This document shows positions 10,508 through 20,382 of a stretch of DNA of 64,000 bases, piece by piece (the first letter of the stretch is position 1; every line of letters begins with the position of its first letter). The notes below the pieces were generated by a model. That model made no database searches and had not been told where the DNA came from. It worked only from the letters and a program-made list of their open reading frames with translations. A program made the translations under genes and the position numbers. Source of the stretch: Pseudomonas rustica (GTDB taxonomy: Bacteria > Pseudomonadota > Gammaproteobacteria > Pseudomonadales > Pseudomonadaceae); contig NZ_JAGYHF010000006.1 of assembly GCF_018336155.1 (NCBI RefSeq), forward strand, positions 1 to 64,000, given 5' to 3'.

Positions 10508-11302
10508 TTAGGTCGGCATGTTGCGCGCGTAGAAGATTTCCAGCATTTCGTGTTTCACCCGGTCGGTCACCTGAGCACGCTGCTCGGAGGACAGGCTGCT
10601 GGTCGCGTCGCCGAACAGATAGTTATCCAGTTCGAAGTTCTTCAGCAGCATTTTGGTGTGGAACAGGTTTTCCTGGTACACGTTCACGTCGGTCATCTGG
10701 TACGCGTCGCGAGTGTCTTCGGAGAGGTAGTTCTGGATCGAGTTGATCTCGTGGTCGATGAAGTGCTTGTTGCCTTCAACGTCACGGGTGAAGCCGCGCA
10801 CACGATAATCCACAGTCACGATGTCCGAATCGAACTGGTGAATGAGGAAATTGAGCGCTTTCAGCGGTGAGATGACACCACACGTCGACACGTCGATGTC
10901 CACACGAAACGTGGCAATACCGTCGTCCGGATGGATTTCCGGATAGGTGTGCACCGTGATGTGGCTCTTGTCGAGGTGGGCCAGGATAATTTCGGGCAAC
11001 GGGCCCGGCGATTCTTCGATCTGGCTGTCGGTCGGGGTGACCGGCTCTTCAGAAATCAGAATCGTGACGCTGGCGCCCTGGGGTTCATAGTCCTGACTCG
11101 CGATGTTCAGGATGTTGGCACCAATGATATCGACAACTTCCGTGAGGATCTGCGTCAGACGTTTCGCGTTGTACTCTTTATTGATGTACTCGACGTACGC
11201 CTGCTGGTCTTGCGGGGTTTCCGCGTAGCAGATGTCATAGATGTTGAAGCTCAAGGTCTTTGTCAGGTTATTGAACCCGTGGAGCTTGAGTTTGCTTTTC
11301 AC
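10508..11302 (-). CDS. speD: S-adenosylmethionine decarboxylase proenzyme
   Basis: Makes decarboxylated SAM for spermidine synthesis. The enzyme is a proenzyme that self-cleaves to form its pyruvoyl cofactor; the cleavage serine is visible in [13 protein letters not shown] (about residues 118-130) and the catalytic Cys in [10 protein letters not shown] start at the GTG at 11302, giving 264 aa and the usual [16 protein letters not shown]-terminus. The ATG 14 codons upstream adds non-conserved residues. This is the long gammaproteobacterial class. Confidence 0.93.
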   Translation of the reverse strand: MKSKLKLHGFNNLTKTLSFNIYDICYAETPQDQQAYVEYINKEYNAKRLTQILTEVVDIIGANILNIASQDYEPQGASVTILISEEPVTPTDSQIEESPGPLPEIILAHLDKSHITVHTYPEIHPDDGIATFRVDIDVSTCGVISPLKALNFLIHQFDSDIVTVDYRVRGFTRDVEGNKHFIDHEINSIQNYLSEDTRDAYQMTDVNVYQENLFHTKMLLKNFELDNYLFGDATSSLSSEQRAQVTDRVKHEMLEIFYARNMPT

Positions 11303-11539
11303 CGTTAAAAACTCTCTATGTATGCGGCGCAGCCGCGTGATCAAGCATGCCCGTCAAGTGCGAACGACGCACCTGCGTAGGACGGTTAACACCTCTTCGC
11401 GATGGCGATTTTGGTTATCTGTTCAGGCGGATGACCCGTCGGTTGACCGATCACTGCCCTGAAAAAAGTGGCGCATTATGCAGACGTCAGCGGGGGATCG
11501 CCAGAGTCTGCACTGCTTTTATGATAGTTGAATGTCGCT

Positions 11540-11962
11540 TCAACCGAGTTCGACGATTTCGTAATCGTGGGTGATGGCCACGCCAGCGGCGCCGAGCATG
11601 ATCGAGGCCGAGCAATATTTCTCGGCGGACAGTTCGATCGCGCGTTTGACCTGGGCTTCTTTCAAGCCACGGCCCTTGACCACGAAATGCATGTGAATCT
11701 TGGTGAAGACCTTCGGATCTTCAGTCGCGCGCTCGGCTTCGAGGAAGGCTTCGCAGCTTTCCACGGCCTGACGCGACTTCTTCAGAATGCTGACCACGTC
11801 GAAATTGCTGCAACCGCCCACACCGAGCAGGAGCATCTCCATCGGGCGAACACCCAGGTTACGACCACCGGCGTCCGGCGGACCGTCCATCACCACGACA
11901 TGACCGCTGCCGGATTCGCCGAGGAACATGGCTTCGCCAGCCCATTGGATGCGTGCCTTCAT
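11540..11962 (-). CDS. OsmC/YhfA family protein
   Basis: Thiol-peroxidase fold family, often linked to hydroperoxide detoxification. The 140-aa product has the conserved Cys in LLGVGGCSNFDVV (about residue 57) and a typical HFVVKGRGL strand. The more N-terminal family glutamate is less obvious, so peroxidase activity is inferred only. The ATG at 11962 is preceded by GGAG. The gene is divergent from vfr, with a 236-bp gap that must hold both promoters. Confidence 0.8.
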   Translation of the reverse strand: MKARIQWAGEAMFLGESGSGHVVVMDGPPDAGGRNLGVRPMEMLLLGVGGCSNFDVVSILKKSRQAVESCEAFLEAERATEDPKVFTKIHMHFVVKGRGLKEAQVKRAIELSAEKYCSASIMLGAAGVAITHDYEIVELG

Positions 11963-12198
11963 CGCCAAGACTCCACTGTAGAAAAAAGGGTCGCCAGCTT
12001 AGCACGGGCATTGTGCCGCCAGCGCGCGTCGTTCCTAGGACGGATGCGTCTACGACGTAGGTAATTTCTCGAATTTGCGACGAAGTGTCTGTTAAGCTGG
12101 CGCCAATTCGCTGGCGCCCATGCCAGCTGTGCAGCGACCGCCTTCAGCGCCTCATAAAAAAACCAAACATCACCGTGCAGTCTTTTCGGGATACAACC

Positions 12199-12843
12199 AT
12201 GGTTGCTATTACCCCCACACCCAAAATCAAGAACCTCGACAAGCTGCTGATGCATTGTCAGCGCCGTCGTCACGCGGCCAAGAGCAACATCATCTGCGCC
12301 GGCGACCGTTCCGATACGTTGTATTTCATCATCAAGGGTTCGGTGACGATCCTGATCGAGGATGACGACGGCCGCGAAATGATCATTGCCTACCTTAATG
12401 CCGGGGATTTCTTCGGTGAGTTGGGCCTGTTCGAGCAAGCCGGTCAGGAACAGGAACGCAGCGCCTGGGTGCGCGCCAAGGTTGAATGCGAGATCGCGGA
12501 AATCAGCTACACCAAGTTCCGCGAATTGTCGCAGCAGGATCCAGACATTCTTTACGTCCTCGGCGGACAAATCGCACAGCGCTTGCGCAACACCACACGC
12601 AAAGTCGGCGATCTGGCGTTCTTTGATGTGACCGGTCGCGTAGCGCGTTGCCTGCTGGAGTTGTGCAAACAGCCAGACGCAATGACCCACCCGGACGGCA
12701 TGCAGATCAAAGTGACGCGTCAGGAAATCGGCCGGATTGTCGGCTGTTCACGGGAGATGGTCGGTCGCGTGCTCAAGGATCTTGAGGAACGCAACCTGGT
12801 CGATGTGAAAGGCAAGACCATGGTGGTCTTCGGTACGCGCTAA
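12199..12843 (+). CDS. vfr: cAMP-dependent global regulator Vfr/CRP
   Basis: Cyclic-AMP receptor protein controlling virulence, motility and other traits in Pseudomonas. The 214-aa length equals P. aeruginosa Vfr as I remember it, and [17 protein letters not shown] matches its N-terminus. The cNMP-binding domain (about 20-120) has [11 protein letters not shown] and RSAWVRAK. The C-terminal helix-turn-helix is [20 protein letters not shown] (about 172-191). The ATG at 12199 was chosen over an upstream in-frame ATG at 12085, which adds 38 unrelated residues. The last 4 bases overlap the convergent ligase-like gene. Confidence 0.96.
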   Translation: MVAITPTPKIKNLDKLLMHCQRRRHAAKSNIICAGDRSDTLYFIIKGSVTILIEDDDGREMIIAYLNAGDFFGELGLFEQAGQEQERSAWVRAKVECEIAEISYTKFRELSQQDPDILYVLGGQIAQRLRNTTRKVGDLAFFDVTGRVARCLLELCKQPDAMTHPDGMQIKVTRQEIGRIVGCSREMVGRVLKDLEERNLVDVKGKTMVVFGTR

Positions 12844-13538
12844 GCGTACATCTGCGCCAGCATCAGACGAAACAGCTCATCGAGACGCGCCAAGGCCTGT
12901 GGCGCGTTGAATTTTTCATGCAAAGCGATGTGGCTTTGCGCCCTCACCCGCTGCTCCAGGCCGCACGCTTCATTGAAGCGATTGACCGCTGCAACCATCG
13001 ATTCGCGCTCGTCATCCATCAGCATCGCCCCGTGCACCAGACCGACCGGCCGTTGTCCGCCCTGACTCTGGCGCCAGCGCTGGGCGGTGCCGACCATTTT
13101 GCGACCGTCGAGATTGACGTTGAAACGACCGTCGCAGAATGCGCCGTCGATTTCGCCCAAGGAAGACGTGCCGCCCAACTCATCGAGCAACTGGCAGATC
13201 GGATCGCAGAGACGGCGGTAACCGGTTTCGATGCGGTTCAGATCGCCTTCGCTGCGCGGTGGTGCGTAAACCAACGCGATGTTGATGGTGGCGGCGGATT
13301 GCGGGACGGGTTCGCCGCCGGTTTCACGCAGCAGGACTGGCCAGCCTGCAGCGGCGGAGACTTCGCAGGCGTGCTCGAATGCGGGCAGACGATTGAGGCG
13401 GCGTGGCATGACCAACGCGCGATCGCTGGGTTGCCAGAAGAGAAGGCCGAATTCGGAGTCGCCGGCGCAGACCGAGGCCAGCAAGTCTTGTTCGGCCTGG
13501 AGGCCGGCTTCGATGGTCAGGGGGGTTGGCAGCGACAT
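12840..13538 (-). CDS. lipoate-protein ligase A-like protein
   Basis: Member of the biotin/lipoyl ligase fold (LplA/LipB superfamily). The 232-aa product has [23 protein letters not shown] (the family's RR/GG substrate region), and [15 protein letters not shown] with the lysine expected for the acyl-adenylate. Actual substrate unknown. Start chosen at ATG 13538 ([10 protein letters not shown]), because the 29 codons upstream run into a REP element. Downstream of trpC on the same strand, but separated from it by that REP. Confidence 0.72.
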   Translation of the reverse strand: MSLPTPLTIEAGLQAEQDLLASVCAGDSEFGLLFWQPSDRALVMPRRLNRLPAFEHACEVSAAAGWPVLLRETGGEPVPQSAATINIALVYAPPRSEGDLNRIETGYRRLCDPICQLLDELGGTSSLGEIDGAFCDGRFNVNLDGRKMVGTAQRWRQSQGGQRPVGLVHGAMLMDDERESMVAAVNRFNEACGLEQRVRAQSHIALHEKFNAPQALARLDELFRLMLAQMYA

Positions 13539-13584
13539 GGAGAACTCCGGCAGATCGAAAATCTTCGGGAAATTTGAAGGCCCT

Positions 13585-13650
13585 TTCGCGAGCAAGCCCG
13601 CTCCCAAAGGGGAAATGCATTCCAAATGTGGGAGCGGGCTTGCTCGCGAA
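13585..13650. repeat. REP inverted repeat (CGAGCAAGCCCGCTCCC family)
   Basis: 22-bp perfect arms (13585-13606 and 13629-13650) with a spacer containing GAAATGCATTCCAAA. A second copy at 49118-49185 has an almost identical spacer. It lies between the lipoate-ligase-like gene and trpC. Confidence 0.95.
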
Positions 13651-13674
13651 GGGGTCGACTCGGTCTAACGGCAA

Positions 13675-14511
13675 TCAGTCGAGGGTCGAACCGCTGATCG
13701 AGGTGCCACGCTCCGGGAAGAACAGGCGCTGCAATTCTGTGCCCGGGTTTTCCGCGCGCATGAACGCTTCGCCGACCAGGAACGAATACACGTCGCTGAT
13801 TTCCATCAACTCGACATCGGCACGGTTGAGAATTCCGCTCTCGGTGATCACCAACCGATCGCGCGGAATACGCGGCAACAGGTCGAGCGTCACTTCGAGG
13901 CTGACGTCGAAGGTGTGCAGGTTACGGTTGTTGACCCCGACCAACGGCGTGTCGAGGGTTTTCAACGCGCGCTCCAGCTCATCGCCGTCGTGCACTTCAA
14001 CCAACACATCGAGACCGACGCTTTTGGCGACAGCGGCCAGCTCGGCCATTTTCACGTCATCCAGGGCGGAGACGATCAACAGCACGCAGTCGGCGCCCAA
14101 CGCGCGGGCTTCGACGATCTGGTACGGATCGATCATGAAGTCCTTGCGGATCACCGGCAGACTGCACGCGGCTCGCGCCTGTTGCAGATAAGCATCGGCG
14201 CCCTGGAAGTAATCGATGTCGGTCAGCACGGACAGGCAGGTCGCCCCGCCCTTCTCGTAGCTTTTGGCGATGTCGGCGGGAACGAAGTTCTCGCGGATCA
14301 CGCCTTTGCTCGGCGAAGCCTTTTTGATTTCGGCAATCACCGCTGGTTGTTTCTTTTTCGCTTGCGCCAGCAGCGCGTTAGCGAAACCGCGGGGTGCATC
14401 GGCCGCCTTGGCCAGACTTTCCAGCTCACTCAGGCTGACGCGGGCACTACGCTCGGCAACTTCCTGAACTTTGCGGGCCAGAATGTTTTCCAGAACCGTC
14501 GGTACACTCAT
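13675..14511 (-). CDS. trpC: indole-3-glycerol phosphate synthase
   Basis: TIM-barrel enzyme closing the indole ring from CdRP. The 278-aa product has [18 protein letters not shown] (about 55-72, catalytic Lys), [26 protein letters not shown] and ITESGI motifs. It is the last gene of trpGDC; its ATG overlaps the trpD stop by 4 bases, so it is translationally coupled. It is not fused to trpF. Confidence 0.96.
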   Translation of the reverse strand: MSVPTVLENILARKVQEVAERSARVSLSELESLAKAADAPRGFANALLAQAKKKQPAVIAEIKKASPSKGVIRENFVPADIAKSYEKGGATCLSVLTDIDYFQGADAYLQQARAACSLPVIRKDFMIDPYQIVEARALGADCVLLIVSALDDVKMAELAAVAKSVGLDVLVEVHDGDELERALKTLDTPLVGVNNRNLHTFDVSLEVTLDLLPRIPRDRLVITESGILNRADVELMEISDVYSFLVGEAFMRAENPGTELQRLFFPERGTSISGSTLD

Positions 14512-15557
14512 CCCTCATTCTCCACTCTGAATACCGCGGTAAAGGCACCCAGCTCCTCGAGTTTTTCCCGAGCGAGGCCGGTGTGCAAAGCGTCGTGCGC
14601 GAGCTCCACGCCCTGTTTCAAACTGCTCGCCACGTCGGCGGCGTACAGCGCGGCACCGGCGTTGAGCACAATCATTTCGGCGGCTTTCTGGCCGTTCTCG
14701 GTTTTGCGCTTGCCGAGGGCATCGCGGATCAGCGCCAGCGATGCTTCCGGGCCGTCGACCGACAGACCGTGCAGGCTCTGGCTCTTCATGCCGAGATCTT
14801 CCGGCTCGACCCAATACTCAGTGATTTCGTTGTTCTTCAGCTCGGCGACAAAGGTCGGCGCGGCGAGGCTGAACTCGTCCAGACCGTCCTTCGAATGCAC
14901 CACCAGCACGTGCTTGCTGCCCAGACGCTGCAACACTTCGGCCAATGGCCGGCACAGTGCCTTGTTGAACACGCCCACTACCTGATGCTTAACACCGGCC
15001 GGATTCGTAAGCGGGCCGAGCATGTTGAACAACGTACGCAGACCGAGATCGCGGCGCGGGCCGGCGGCGTACTTCATGGCTTTATGGTGAGTCTGGGCGA
15101 ACATGAAGCCGATGCCGACGTTGTCGATGCAACGCGCAACCTGCACCGGCGTCAGGTTCAGATAAATGCCGGCAGCTTCGAGCAAGTCGGCACTGCCGCT
15201 TTTACCCGAGACCGCACGGTTACCGTGTTTGGCCACGGTGCAACCGGCTGCCGCGACAACAAAGGAAGAAGCCGTCGACACGTTGAAGATGTTCGCACCG
15301 TCACCGCCGGTGCCGACCACATCGACCACGCCGTCGAGGGTTTTCAGTTCGACCTGATCGGCCAACTCGCGCATCACCGACACGGCGCCGACGATCTCGT
15401 CGATGCTTTCGCTTTTCATGCGCATGGCCATCATGAACGCGCCAATCTGCGCGTCGCTGCATTGGCCGGTCATGATTTCACGCATCACATCGCGCATTTC
15501 ATCGGTGCTGAGATCGAGGTGTTCGACGATACGGCTCAGGGCTGTCTTGATATTCAT
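14508..15557 (-). CDS. trpD: anthranilate phosphoribosyltransferase
   Basis: Transfers phosphoribosyl from PRPP to anthranilate. The 349-aa product has the PRPP loop [18 protein letters not shown] (about 77-94), [19 protein letters not shown] and the HHKAMKY region. Length fits monofunctional TrpD. It starts 9 bp after the trpG stop and overlaps trpC, forming a tight operon. Confidence 0.96.
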   Translation of the reverse strand: MNIKTALSRIVEHLDLSTDEMRDVMREIMTGQCSDAQIGAFMMAMRMKSESIDEIVGAVSVMRELADQVELKTLDGVVDVVGTGGDGANIFNVSTASSFVVAAAGCTVAKHGNRAVSGKSGSADLLEAAGIYLNLTPVQVARCIDNVGIGFMFAQTHHKAMKYAAGPRRDLGLRTLFNMLGPLTNPAGVKHQVVGVFNKALCRPLAEVLQRLGSKHVLVVHSKDGLDEFSLAAPTFVAELKNNEITEYWVEPEDLGMKSQSLHGLSVDGPEASLALIRDALGKRKTENGQKAAEMIVLNAGAALYAADVASSLKQGVELAHDALHTGLAREKLEELGAFTAVFRVENEG

Positions 15558-15566
15558 GGGAAGTCC

Positions 15567-16160
15567 TTAGCGCGTGCCGCCGGTTTGTTTGAGGAAGTTG
15601 GCAAACAGTTCATGACCCTGCTCGGTCAGGATCGACTCGGGGTGGAACTGTACGCCCTCAATGTTCAGGGTCTTGTGACGCAGGCCCATGATTTCGTCGA
15701 CCGAACCGTCGTCGTGTTGCGTCCACGCGGTCAGTTCCAGGCAATCGGGCAAAGTATCGTGCTTGACGATCAGCGAGTGGTAGCGGGTAACCGTCAGCGG
15801 ATGATTCAGGCCTTGGAAAACGCCCTTGTCCTCGTGGAATACCGGGCTAGTCTTACCGTGCATCACTTGGCGGGCGCGGACTACATCGCCGCCAAAAGCC
15901 TGGCCGATCGATTGGTGGCCAAGGCAGACACCGAGGATCGGCAGTTTGCCGGCGAAGTGCTTGATGGCTTCGATGGAGATGCCGGCTTCGGTCGGGGTGC
16001 AAGGGCCTGGGGAGACGACGATGCGCTCGGGTTTCAGCGCTTCGATTTCGGCGACGGTCAATTCGTCGTTGCGCACGACTTTGACCTCGGCACCCAGTTC
16101 GCCGAGGTATTGCACAACGTTGTAAGTAAAGGAGTCGTAGTTGTCGATCATCAGCAACAT
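15567..16160 (-). CDS. trpG: anthranilate synthase glutaminase subunit
   Basis: Glutamine amidotransferase that supplies ammonia to TrpE. The 197-aa product starts [19 protein letters not shown], has the catalytic Cys in [15 protein letters not shown] (about residue 79) and the His-Glu pair in [12 protein letters not shown]. The ATG at 16160 is the conserved start; the ORF runs 33 codons further upstream without similarity. First structural gene of trpGDC, preceded by a leader ORF with tandem Trp codons (16325-16411). Its partner trpE is about 2.6 kb away, on the same strand but in a separate unit. Confidence 0.96.
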   Translation of the reverse strand: MLLMIDNYDSFTYNVVQYLGELGAEVKVVRNDELTVAEIEALKPERIVVSPGPCTPTEAGISIEAIKHFAGKLPILGVCLGHQSIGQAFGGDVVRARQVMHGKTSPVFHEDKGVFQGLNHPLTVTRYHSLIVKHDTLPDCLELTAWTQHDDGSVDEIMGLRHKTLNIEGVQFHPESILTEQGHELFANFLKQTGGTR

Positions 16161-16301
16161 GGCGATTCGAACCTCTTGAATTCTGACTTGGAGACAGCCT
16201 TCAGATGACTTGCCCGCAGGGCGCTGCACGATGTCGGACGCGGGTAGACGCGTCGGCACAGCGGCATTTCAAACAGGCAAGGAAGGCAAAGCGATACAGA
16301 T

Positions 16302-16350
16302 CCGGCGGGGCCGGCAGAAAAGATTCAGGCGCGCCAACGCCAGCGGGCGT
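16302..16350 (-). promoter_or_regulatory. candidate transcription attenuator upstream of trpGDC
   Basis: Reading leftward, the Trp-codon end of the leader ORF forms a G+C-rich self-complementary stretch (GGCGTTGGCGCGCC) followed at once by the stop codon and a T-rich run (ATCTTTTC). A CCGG-N5-CCGG element (16302-16314) comes next. The same arrangement precedes trpE. Attenuation-type control of trpE and trpGDC has been described in Pseudomonas. The exact terminator and antiterminator pairing here is inference. Confidence 0.55.
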
Positions 16351-16411
16351 GTGCCTTGATGACTTGATCCAGAAGTTTGCTGGTGATCAACACGGGGAAG
16401 GTCTCGTTCAT
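16325..16411 (-). CDS. trpL: trpGDC leader peptide (28 aa, two Trp codons)
   Basis: A 28-codon ORF, ATG at 16411 and TGA at 16325-16327, beginning MNETFPVLITSK and ending in VIKAHARWRWRA with two Trp codons just before the stop. GGA lies a few bases before the ATG. It is homologous over its length to the C-terminal tail of the gph reading frame upstream of trpE, including identical ARWRWRA ends. That conservation in front of both trp units indicates a regulatory leader peptide sensing Trp-tRNA; stalling at the Trp codons would control readthrough into trpG. Too short for routine gene calling. Confidence 0.72.
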   Translation of the reverse strand: MNETFPVLITSKLLDQVIKAHARWRWRA

Positions 16412-16568
16412 ACGTTCCGGCACAGTAACTTAGCTGGGCGGAGCGTGCAATATGGCCGGGGCTTTGGGGGTTAAATCTATAAGAGGGTTCGCGACCGATG
16501 GCAAAAGGCCGGAAGTTTTTGGTACTGTCGTTTCGTTCACCTACAACAATAAATAAACGGACTTGCTC

Positions 16569-18476
16569 ATGATCAAACAGACGTTGTTTGTACCGCTGGC
16601 TGGATGCTTGCTCGCATTGGCCTGCGCCCAGGCGAATGCCGCCCCCAATCCTTACTCGAATTTCGTGGTGTTTGGCGACAGTCTCAACGATGCCGGCACC
16701 TTCAGAGACACCGGCGGCCCGGCCGGTTCTACCCAGCGCTACACCAACCGTACCGGCCCGGTGTATCTGGACGGCAGCGGCGAAGTGCGTTCGCTGAACT
16801 CCACGCAATTGCTCGGCGGCCGACTCGGCTTCACCCCGGATCAGACCGCCTCTTCCAGCTCGCAAGTGCGCGTCGAAAACGGTCAGGTCGACGGCAACAA
16901 CTGGGCGGTCGGCGGTTATCGCACCGACCAGATTCTCGATTCGATCACCTCGCAATCCGCCACCGGTGAACGCACTCGCACTGGTTATCTGCCCTCGAAC
17001 GGCTTCCGCGCTGACCCGAATGCGCTGTATTACATTTCCGGCGGCGGTAACGACTTCCTGCAGGGCCGCATCCTCAGCCTGCCGCAAGCCAACGCCGGCG
17101 CCGATCGACTGGCTGACAGCGTGCAAGCGTTGCAATCGGCCGGTGCCAAATACGTGATGGTCTGGCTGTTGCCTGACGTCGGCCTGACCCCGGCCATCAA
17201 CGGCACGCCGCTGCAAGCGTTCAGCAGCCAGCTCGCCGCGCAATTCAACAGCCAGTTGGTCAGTCGTCTGCAAGGCATCAATGCGGAAATCATTCCGCTG
17301 AACATTCCGGTATTGCTGTCGGAAGTGTTCGCCGATCCGGGCCGTTTTGGTCTGGCCACTGATCAGAACCTCACCGCGACGTGCTTCAGCGGCAGCGGTT
17401 GCCCGGAAAACGCCCGTTACGGCATCAACAGTGCGACGCCAGATCCGACCAAGCTGATTTACAACGACGGCGTGCACCCGACCGAAGCCGGGCAGAAACT
17501 GATCTCCGACTACGCCTATTCCCTACTGGCCGCGCCGTGGGAACTGACGCTGCTGCCGGAAATGGCCCACGCCACCGTGCGTGCGCATCAGGATGAACTG
17601 CGCAGCCAATGGCAGGCGGACTGGGAAAACTGGCAAGCGGTCGGCCAATGGCGCGCGATCGTTTCCGCCGGTGGCCAGCATCTGGATGTCGACAGCCAAA
17701 GCAGCGGCGCCAGTGCAGACGGCAGCGGTTACAACCTCAATGTCGGGGGCAGCTATCGTCTGAATGACGCGTGGCGTGTCGGTGTGGCGGGTGGTTTCTA
17801 CCGGCAGAATCTCGAGGCCGGGCATAACGATTCGGACTACAAACTCAACAGCTACATGGCCACCGCATTTGCCCAGTTCCAGCAGAATCGCTGGTGGGCT
17901 GACGCGGCGTTGACCGGAGGCAAACTCGACTACGACAACCTCAAGCGCAAGTTTGATCTGGGCGCCAGCGAAGGTGCGGAGAAAGGTGATACCGACGGCA
18001 GCCTCTGGGCGTTCAGCACGCGCATCGGCTACGACATTGCCCAGCCGGGCAGCGAATGGCATCTGTCGCCGTTCGTCAGCGCCGATTATGCCAGCGTCGA
18101 TGTCGATGGTTATTCAGAGAAGAGCAACCGCGCTACAGCGCTGACCTTCGATGATCAGACCCGCGATTCGAAACGTCTGGGCGTTGGTATTCAGGGCAAG
18201 TACAACTTCACTCCGCAAACGCAGGTGTTTGGTGAGTATGCGCACGAGCGTGAGTACGAAGACGACGTGCAGAAGGTCAATATCGCGCTGAATACCTTGC
18301 CGGCGAATGACTTCAAACTTGAGGGGTATACGCCGCAGAGCCATTTGAACCGCTTGAGTTTGGGTGTTAGCCATAAGCTGACGGCGGATCTGGCGTTGCG
18401 TGGCGGGTATTCGTTCCGCAAGGATGATGACTTTACCCAACAGGGCGTGAATGTTGGGGTGGTGTTGGATTTTTAA
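16569..18476 (+). CDS. estA: autotransporter GDSL esterase EstA/EstP
   Basis: Outer-membrane esterase of the type V secretion class, in P. aeruginosa linked to rhamnolipid production and motility. The 635-aa product has a signal peptide cleaved near AQANAAP, a GDSL passenger with [14 protein letters not shown] (catalytic Ser), a GGGNDF block and [10 protein letters not shown] (Asp/His). A C-terminal autotransporter beta-barrel (about 350-635) ends in VVLDF with the terminal Phe needed for BAM insertion. The ATG at 16569 follows an in-frame TTG; the signal peptide supports the ATG. It lies between trpE and trpGDC on the opposite strand. Confidence 0.93.
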   Translation: MIKQTLFVPLAGCLLALACAQANAAPNPYSNFVVFGDSLNDAGTFRDTGGPAGSTQRYTNRTGPVYLDGSGEVRSLNSTQLLGGRLGFTPDQTASSSSQVRVENGQVDGNNWAVGGYRTDQILDSITSQSATGERTRTGYLPSNGFRADPNALYYISGGGNDFLQGRILSLPQANAGADRLADSVQALQSAGAKYVMVWLLPDVGLTPAINGTPLQAFSSQLAAQFNSQLVSRLQGINAEIIPLNIPVLLSEVFADPGRFGLATDQNLTATCFSGSGCPENARYGINSATPDPTKLIYNDGVHPTEAGQKLISDYAYSLLAAPWELTLLPEMAHATVRAHQDELRSQWQADWENWQAVGQWRAIVSAGGQHLDVDSQSSGASADGSGYNLNVGGSYRLNDAWRVGVAGGFYRQNLEAGHNDSDYKLNSYMATAFAQFQQNRWWADAALTGGKLDYDNLKRKFDLGASEGAEKGDTDGSLWAFSTRIGYDIAQPGSEWHLSPFVSADYASVDVDGYSEKSNRATALTFDDQTRDSKRLGVGIQGKYNFTPQTQVFGEYAHEREYEDDVQKVNIALNTLPANDFKLEGYTPQSHLNRLSLGVSHKLTADLALRGGYSFRKDDDFTQQGVNVGVVLDF

Positions 18477-18486
18477 GCGGTAGAGC

Positions 18487-18517
18487 AAAAGATCGCAGCC
18501 TGCGGCAGCTCCTACAG
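18487..18517. repeat. single REP arm (GGAGCTGCC family)
   Basis: One arm of the repeat found at 9536-9622, in the variant with CTGCGGCAG, starting 10 bp after the estA stop. No second arm is present. Confidence 0.85.
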
Positions 18518-18536
18518 GGGGTTGTTGCAGGGCATG

Positions 18537-18570
18537 AAAAAAGTGGCGCCCTCACAGGCGCCGCTTTTTT
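18537..18570. terminator. bidirectional terminator between estA and trpE
   Basis: Stem of A-run plus GTGGCGCC (18537-18550) with GGCGCCGC plus T-run (18557-18570) and a CTCACA loop. It serves convergent estA and trpE. Confidence 0.9.
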
Positions 18571-18590
18571 TATGGTGGAAAACATTAACC

Positions 18591-18723
18591 TGTGGCGAGG
18601 GGATTTATCCCCGTTGGGGTGCGAAGCAGCCCCTAAACCAAACACCGCGGTGTATCAGGCAAACCACATGTAATGGTTTTACGACTGCTGCGCAGCCGAA
18701 CGGGGATAAATCCCCTCGCCACA
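18591..18723. repeat. REP inverted repeat (GGCGAGGGGATTTATCCCC family)
   Basis: 25-bp perfect arms at 18591-18615 and 18699-18723, about 83 bp apart. A further partial unit (GATAAATCCCCTTACCACA) follows at about 18741-18759. Together with the terminator it fills the estA-trpE gap; no gene is seen there. Confidence 0.9.
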
Positions 18724-18788
18724 ATGAATCCCCATACCACAGATAAATCCCCTTACCACACAAGGCCTCACCCATGAGGGATCTGCGA

Positions 18789-20267
18789 TCAGTCAGGGGT
18801 TTGTTCGGCCAGGGCGACGGCGCGGAACATCGCGCGGCGTTTGTTCAGGGTTTCTTCCCATTCCAGGGCCGGCACCGAGTCGGCGACGATGCCGCCACCG
18901 GCCTGCACATGCAGTTCGCCGTTTTTGATCACTGCGGTGCGGATGGCAATCGCGGTGTCCATGTTGCCGTTCCAGGCGAAGTAACCGACCGCACCGCCAT
19001 ACACACCACGCTTGACCGGCTCCAGTTCGTCGATGATTTCCATCGCACGGATCTTCGGCGCACCGGACAAGGTGCCCGCCGGCAGAATCGCCCGCAGTGC
19101 GTCCATCGCCGTCAGGCCTTCTTTCAACTGACCGGTGACGTTGGACACAATGTGCATCACGTTGGAATAACGCTCGATAACCATCTTCTCGGTGAGCTTC
19201 ACCGAACCGATTTCCGAAACGCGCCCCGTATCGTTACGACCCAAATCGATGAGCATCAAGTGCTCGGCGATCTCTTTGTCGTCCGACAGCAGGTCTTCTT
19301 CCAGCGCCAGATCGGCTTCTTCGGTCGCGCCACGTGGGCGCGTGCCGGCAATCGGGCGCACGGTGATCAGGTTGTCTTCAACGCGCACCAGCACTTCCGG
19401 CGAACTGCCGACGACGTGGAAGTCGCCGAAGTTGAAGAAGTACATGTACGGCGTCGGGTTGAAGCAACGCAGCGCGCGGTACAAATCGATCGGTGCAGCC
19501 TTGAAGTCGATCGACATACGCTGCGACGGCACGACCTGCATGCAATCACCGGCAAGGATGTATTCCTTGATGGTGTCGACGGCTTTTTCGTAATCGTCCT
19601 GAGTAAAACTGGAACGGAACACTGGATCAGCCGCTTGCTGCTTGCTGAAGTCCAGGCCACGGCGCGGGGTGATCGGCTGGCGCAGTTGCTCGAGCAATTC
19701 CTGCAAACGTGCCTGACCTTGTTCGAAGGCATCGGCCTGCGCAGGGTCGGCGAGGACGATCGCGTGCATCTTGCCAGCAAGGTTGTCGAACACCACGACG
19801 GCGTCGGACACCATCAGCAGAATGTCCGGCACGCCCAGTGGATCCGGGTTCGGGCACTTGCCCAAGCGCTTCTCGACATAACGCACGCAGTCGTAACCGA
19901 AGTAACCCACCAGACCACCGTTGAAGCGCGGCAGACCGGCAATGGTCGGCACGTTGTAACGCGCCTTGAAGGTTTCAACGAAGGCCAGTGGATCTTCAAC
20001 GTCGTGGCTTTCGGTCTCGACGCCATCAACGGTGATGCTGACGTGATGATCGTGAACGCGCATGACCGTGCGGCACGGCAGGCCGATGATCGAGTAACGG
20101 CCCCACTTCTCACCGCCCTGCACCGACTCGAGCAGGTAGGAGTTGGGCTGGTCGGCCAGTTTCAGGTAGATCGACAGCGGCGTGTCGAAGTCGGCCAGGG
20201 TTTCGCAGGCCAACGGAATGCGGTTGTAGCCGTCAGCGGCCAAGCGCAGGAATTCTTCGCGGATCAT
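18789..20267 (-). CDS. trpE: anthranilate synthase component I
   Basis: Chorismate-utilising large subunit, the committed step to tryptophan. The 492-aa protein has the N-terminal feedback-site motif [18 protein letters not shown] (about 44-61). The catalytic part contains [33 protein letters not shown] and [18 protein letters not shown]. It is separated from gph by 70 bp, and the Trp-codon leader ends at 20338. Its trpG partner is encoded beyond estA. Confidence 0.96.
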   Translation of the reverse strand: MIREEFLRLAADGYNRIPLACETLADFDTPLSIYLKLADQPNSYLLESVQGGEKWGRYSIIGLPCRTVMRVHDHHVSITVDGVETESHDVEDPLAFVETFKARYNVPTIAGLPRFNGGLVGYFGYDCVRYVEKRLGKCPNPDPLGVPDILLMVSDAVVVFDNLAGKMHAIVLADPAQADAFEQGQARLQELLEQLRQPITPRRGLDFSKQQAADPVFRSSFTQDDYEKAVDTIKEYILAGDCMQVVPSQRMSIDFKAAPIDLYRALRCFNPTPYMYFFNFGDFHVVGSSPEVLVRVEDNLITVRPIAGTRPRGATEEADLALEEDLLSDDKEIAEHLMLIDLGRNDTGRVSEIGSVKLTEKMVIERYSNVMHIVSNVTGQLKEGLTAMDALRAILPAGTLSGAPKIRAMEIIDELEPVKRGVYGGAVGYFAWNGNMDTAIAIRTAVIKNGELHVQAGGGIVADSVPALEWEETLNKRRAMFRAVALAEQTPD

Positions 20268-20313
20268 AAGGTGCCTCGTGGTGTGAGGTGCTATCAGTCA
20301 GGTATGCAAACGC

Positions 20314-20362
20314 GCCGGCAGGCCGGCCAGAAAAAAGTCAGGCGCGCCAACGCCAGCGGGCC
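20314..20362 (-). promoter_or_regulatory. candidate transcription attenuator upstream of trpE
   Basis: Same layout as in front of trpGDC. A G+C-rich block holding two Trp codons is followed by TGA and six T (complement of 20331-20336), then a GCCGGC-CT-GCCGGC dyad (20314-20327). The block around the Trp codons and stop is identical in both loci over more than 20 bases. Regulatory role inferred from this conservation. Confidence 0.55.
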
Positions 20363-20382
20363 AGGGCCTTGATGACTTTCAT
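20338..20382 (-). CDS. trpL: trpE leader peptide, in frame with the gph C-terminus
   Basis: An ATG at 20382 opens a 14-codon ORF ending [10 protein letters not shown] and stop, matching the end of the trpGDC leader. The reading frame is the same as gph, so the leader can be made either by internal initiation or as the tail of phosphoglycolate phosphatase. The similarity to the trpGDC leader extends upstream of this ATG (VVVTRKL against PVLITSKL), so the original start may have been further upstream. Confidence 0.55.
   Translation of the reverse strand: MKVIKALARWRWRA

Noticed and set aside
14583..16208. Open frame of 541 codons on the plus strand opposite trpD-trpG
   Set aside because: It is the antisense shadow of two well-supported genes in high-G+C DNA; the translation is His/Gln/Arg-rich and has no recognisable motif.
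16269..17477. Open frame of 402 codons on the minus strand opposite estA
   Set aside because: It shadows the EstA passenger, whose GDSL motifs and signal peptide are clear on the other strand.
18774..20372. Open frame of 532 codons opposite trpE
   Set aside because: Antisense shadow of trpE with biased composition.
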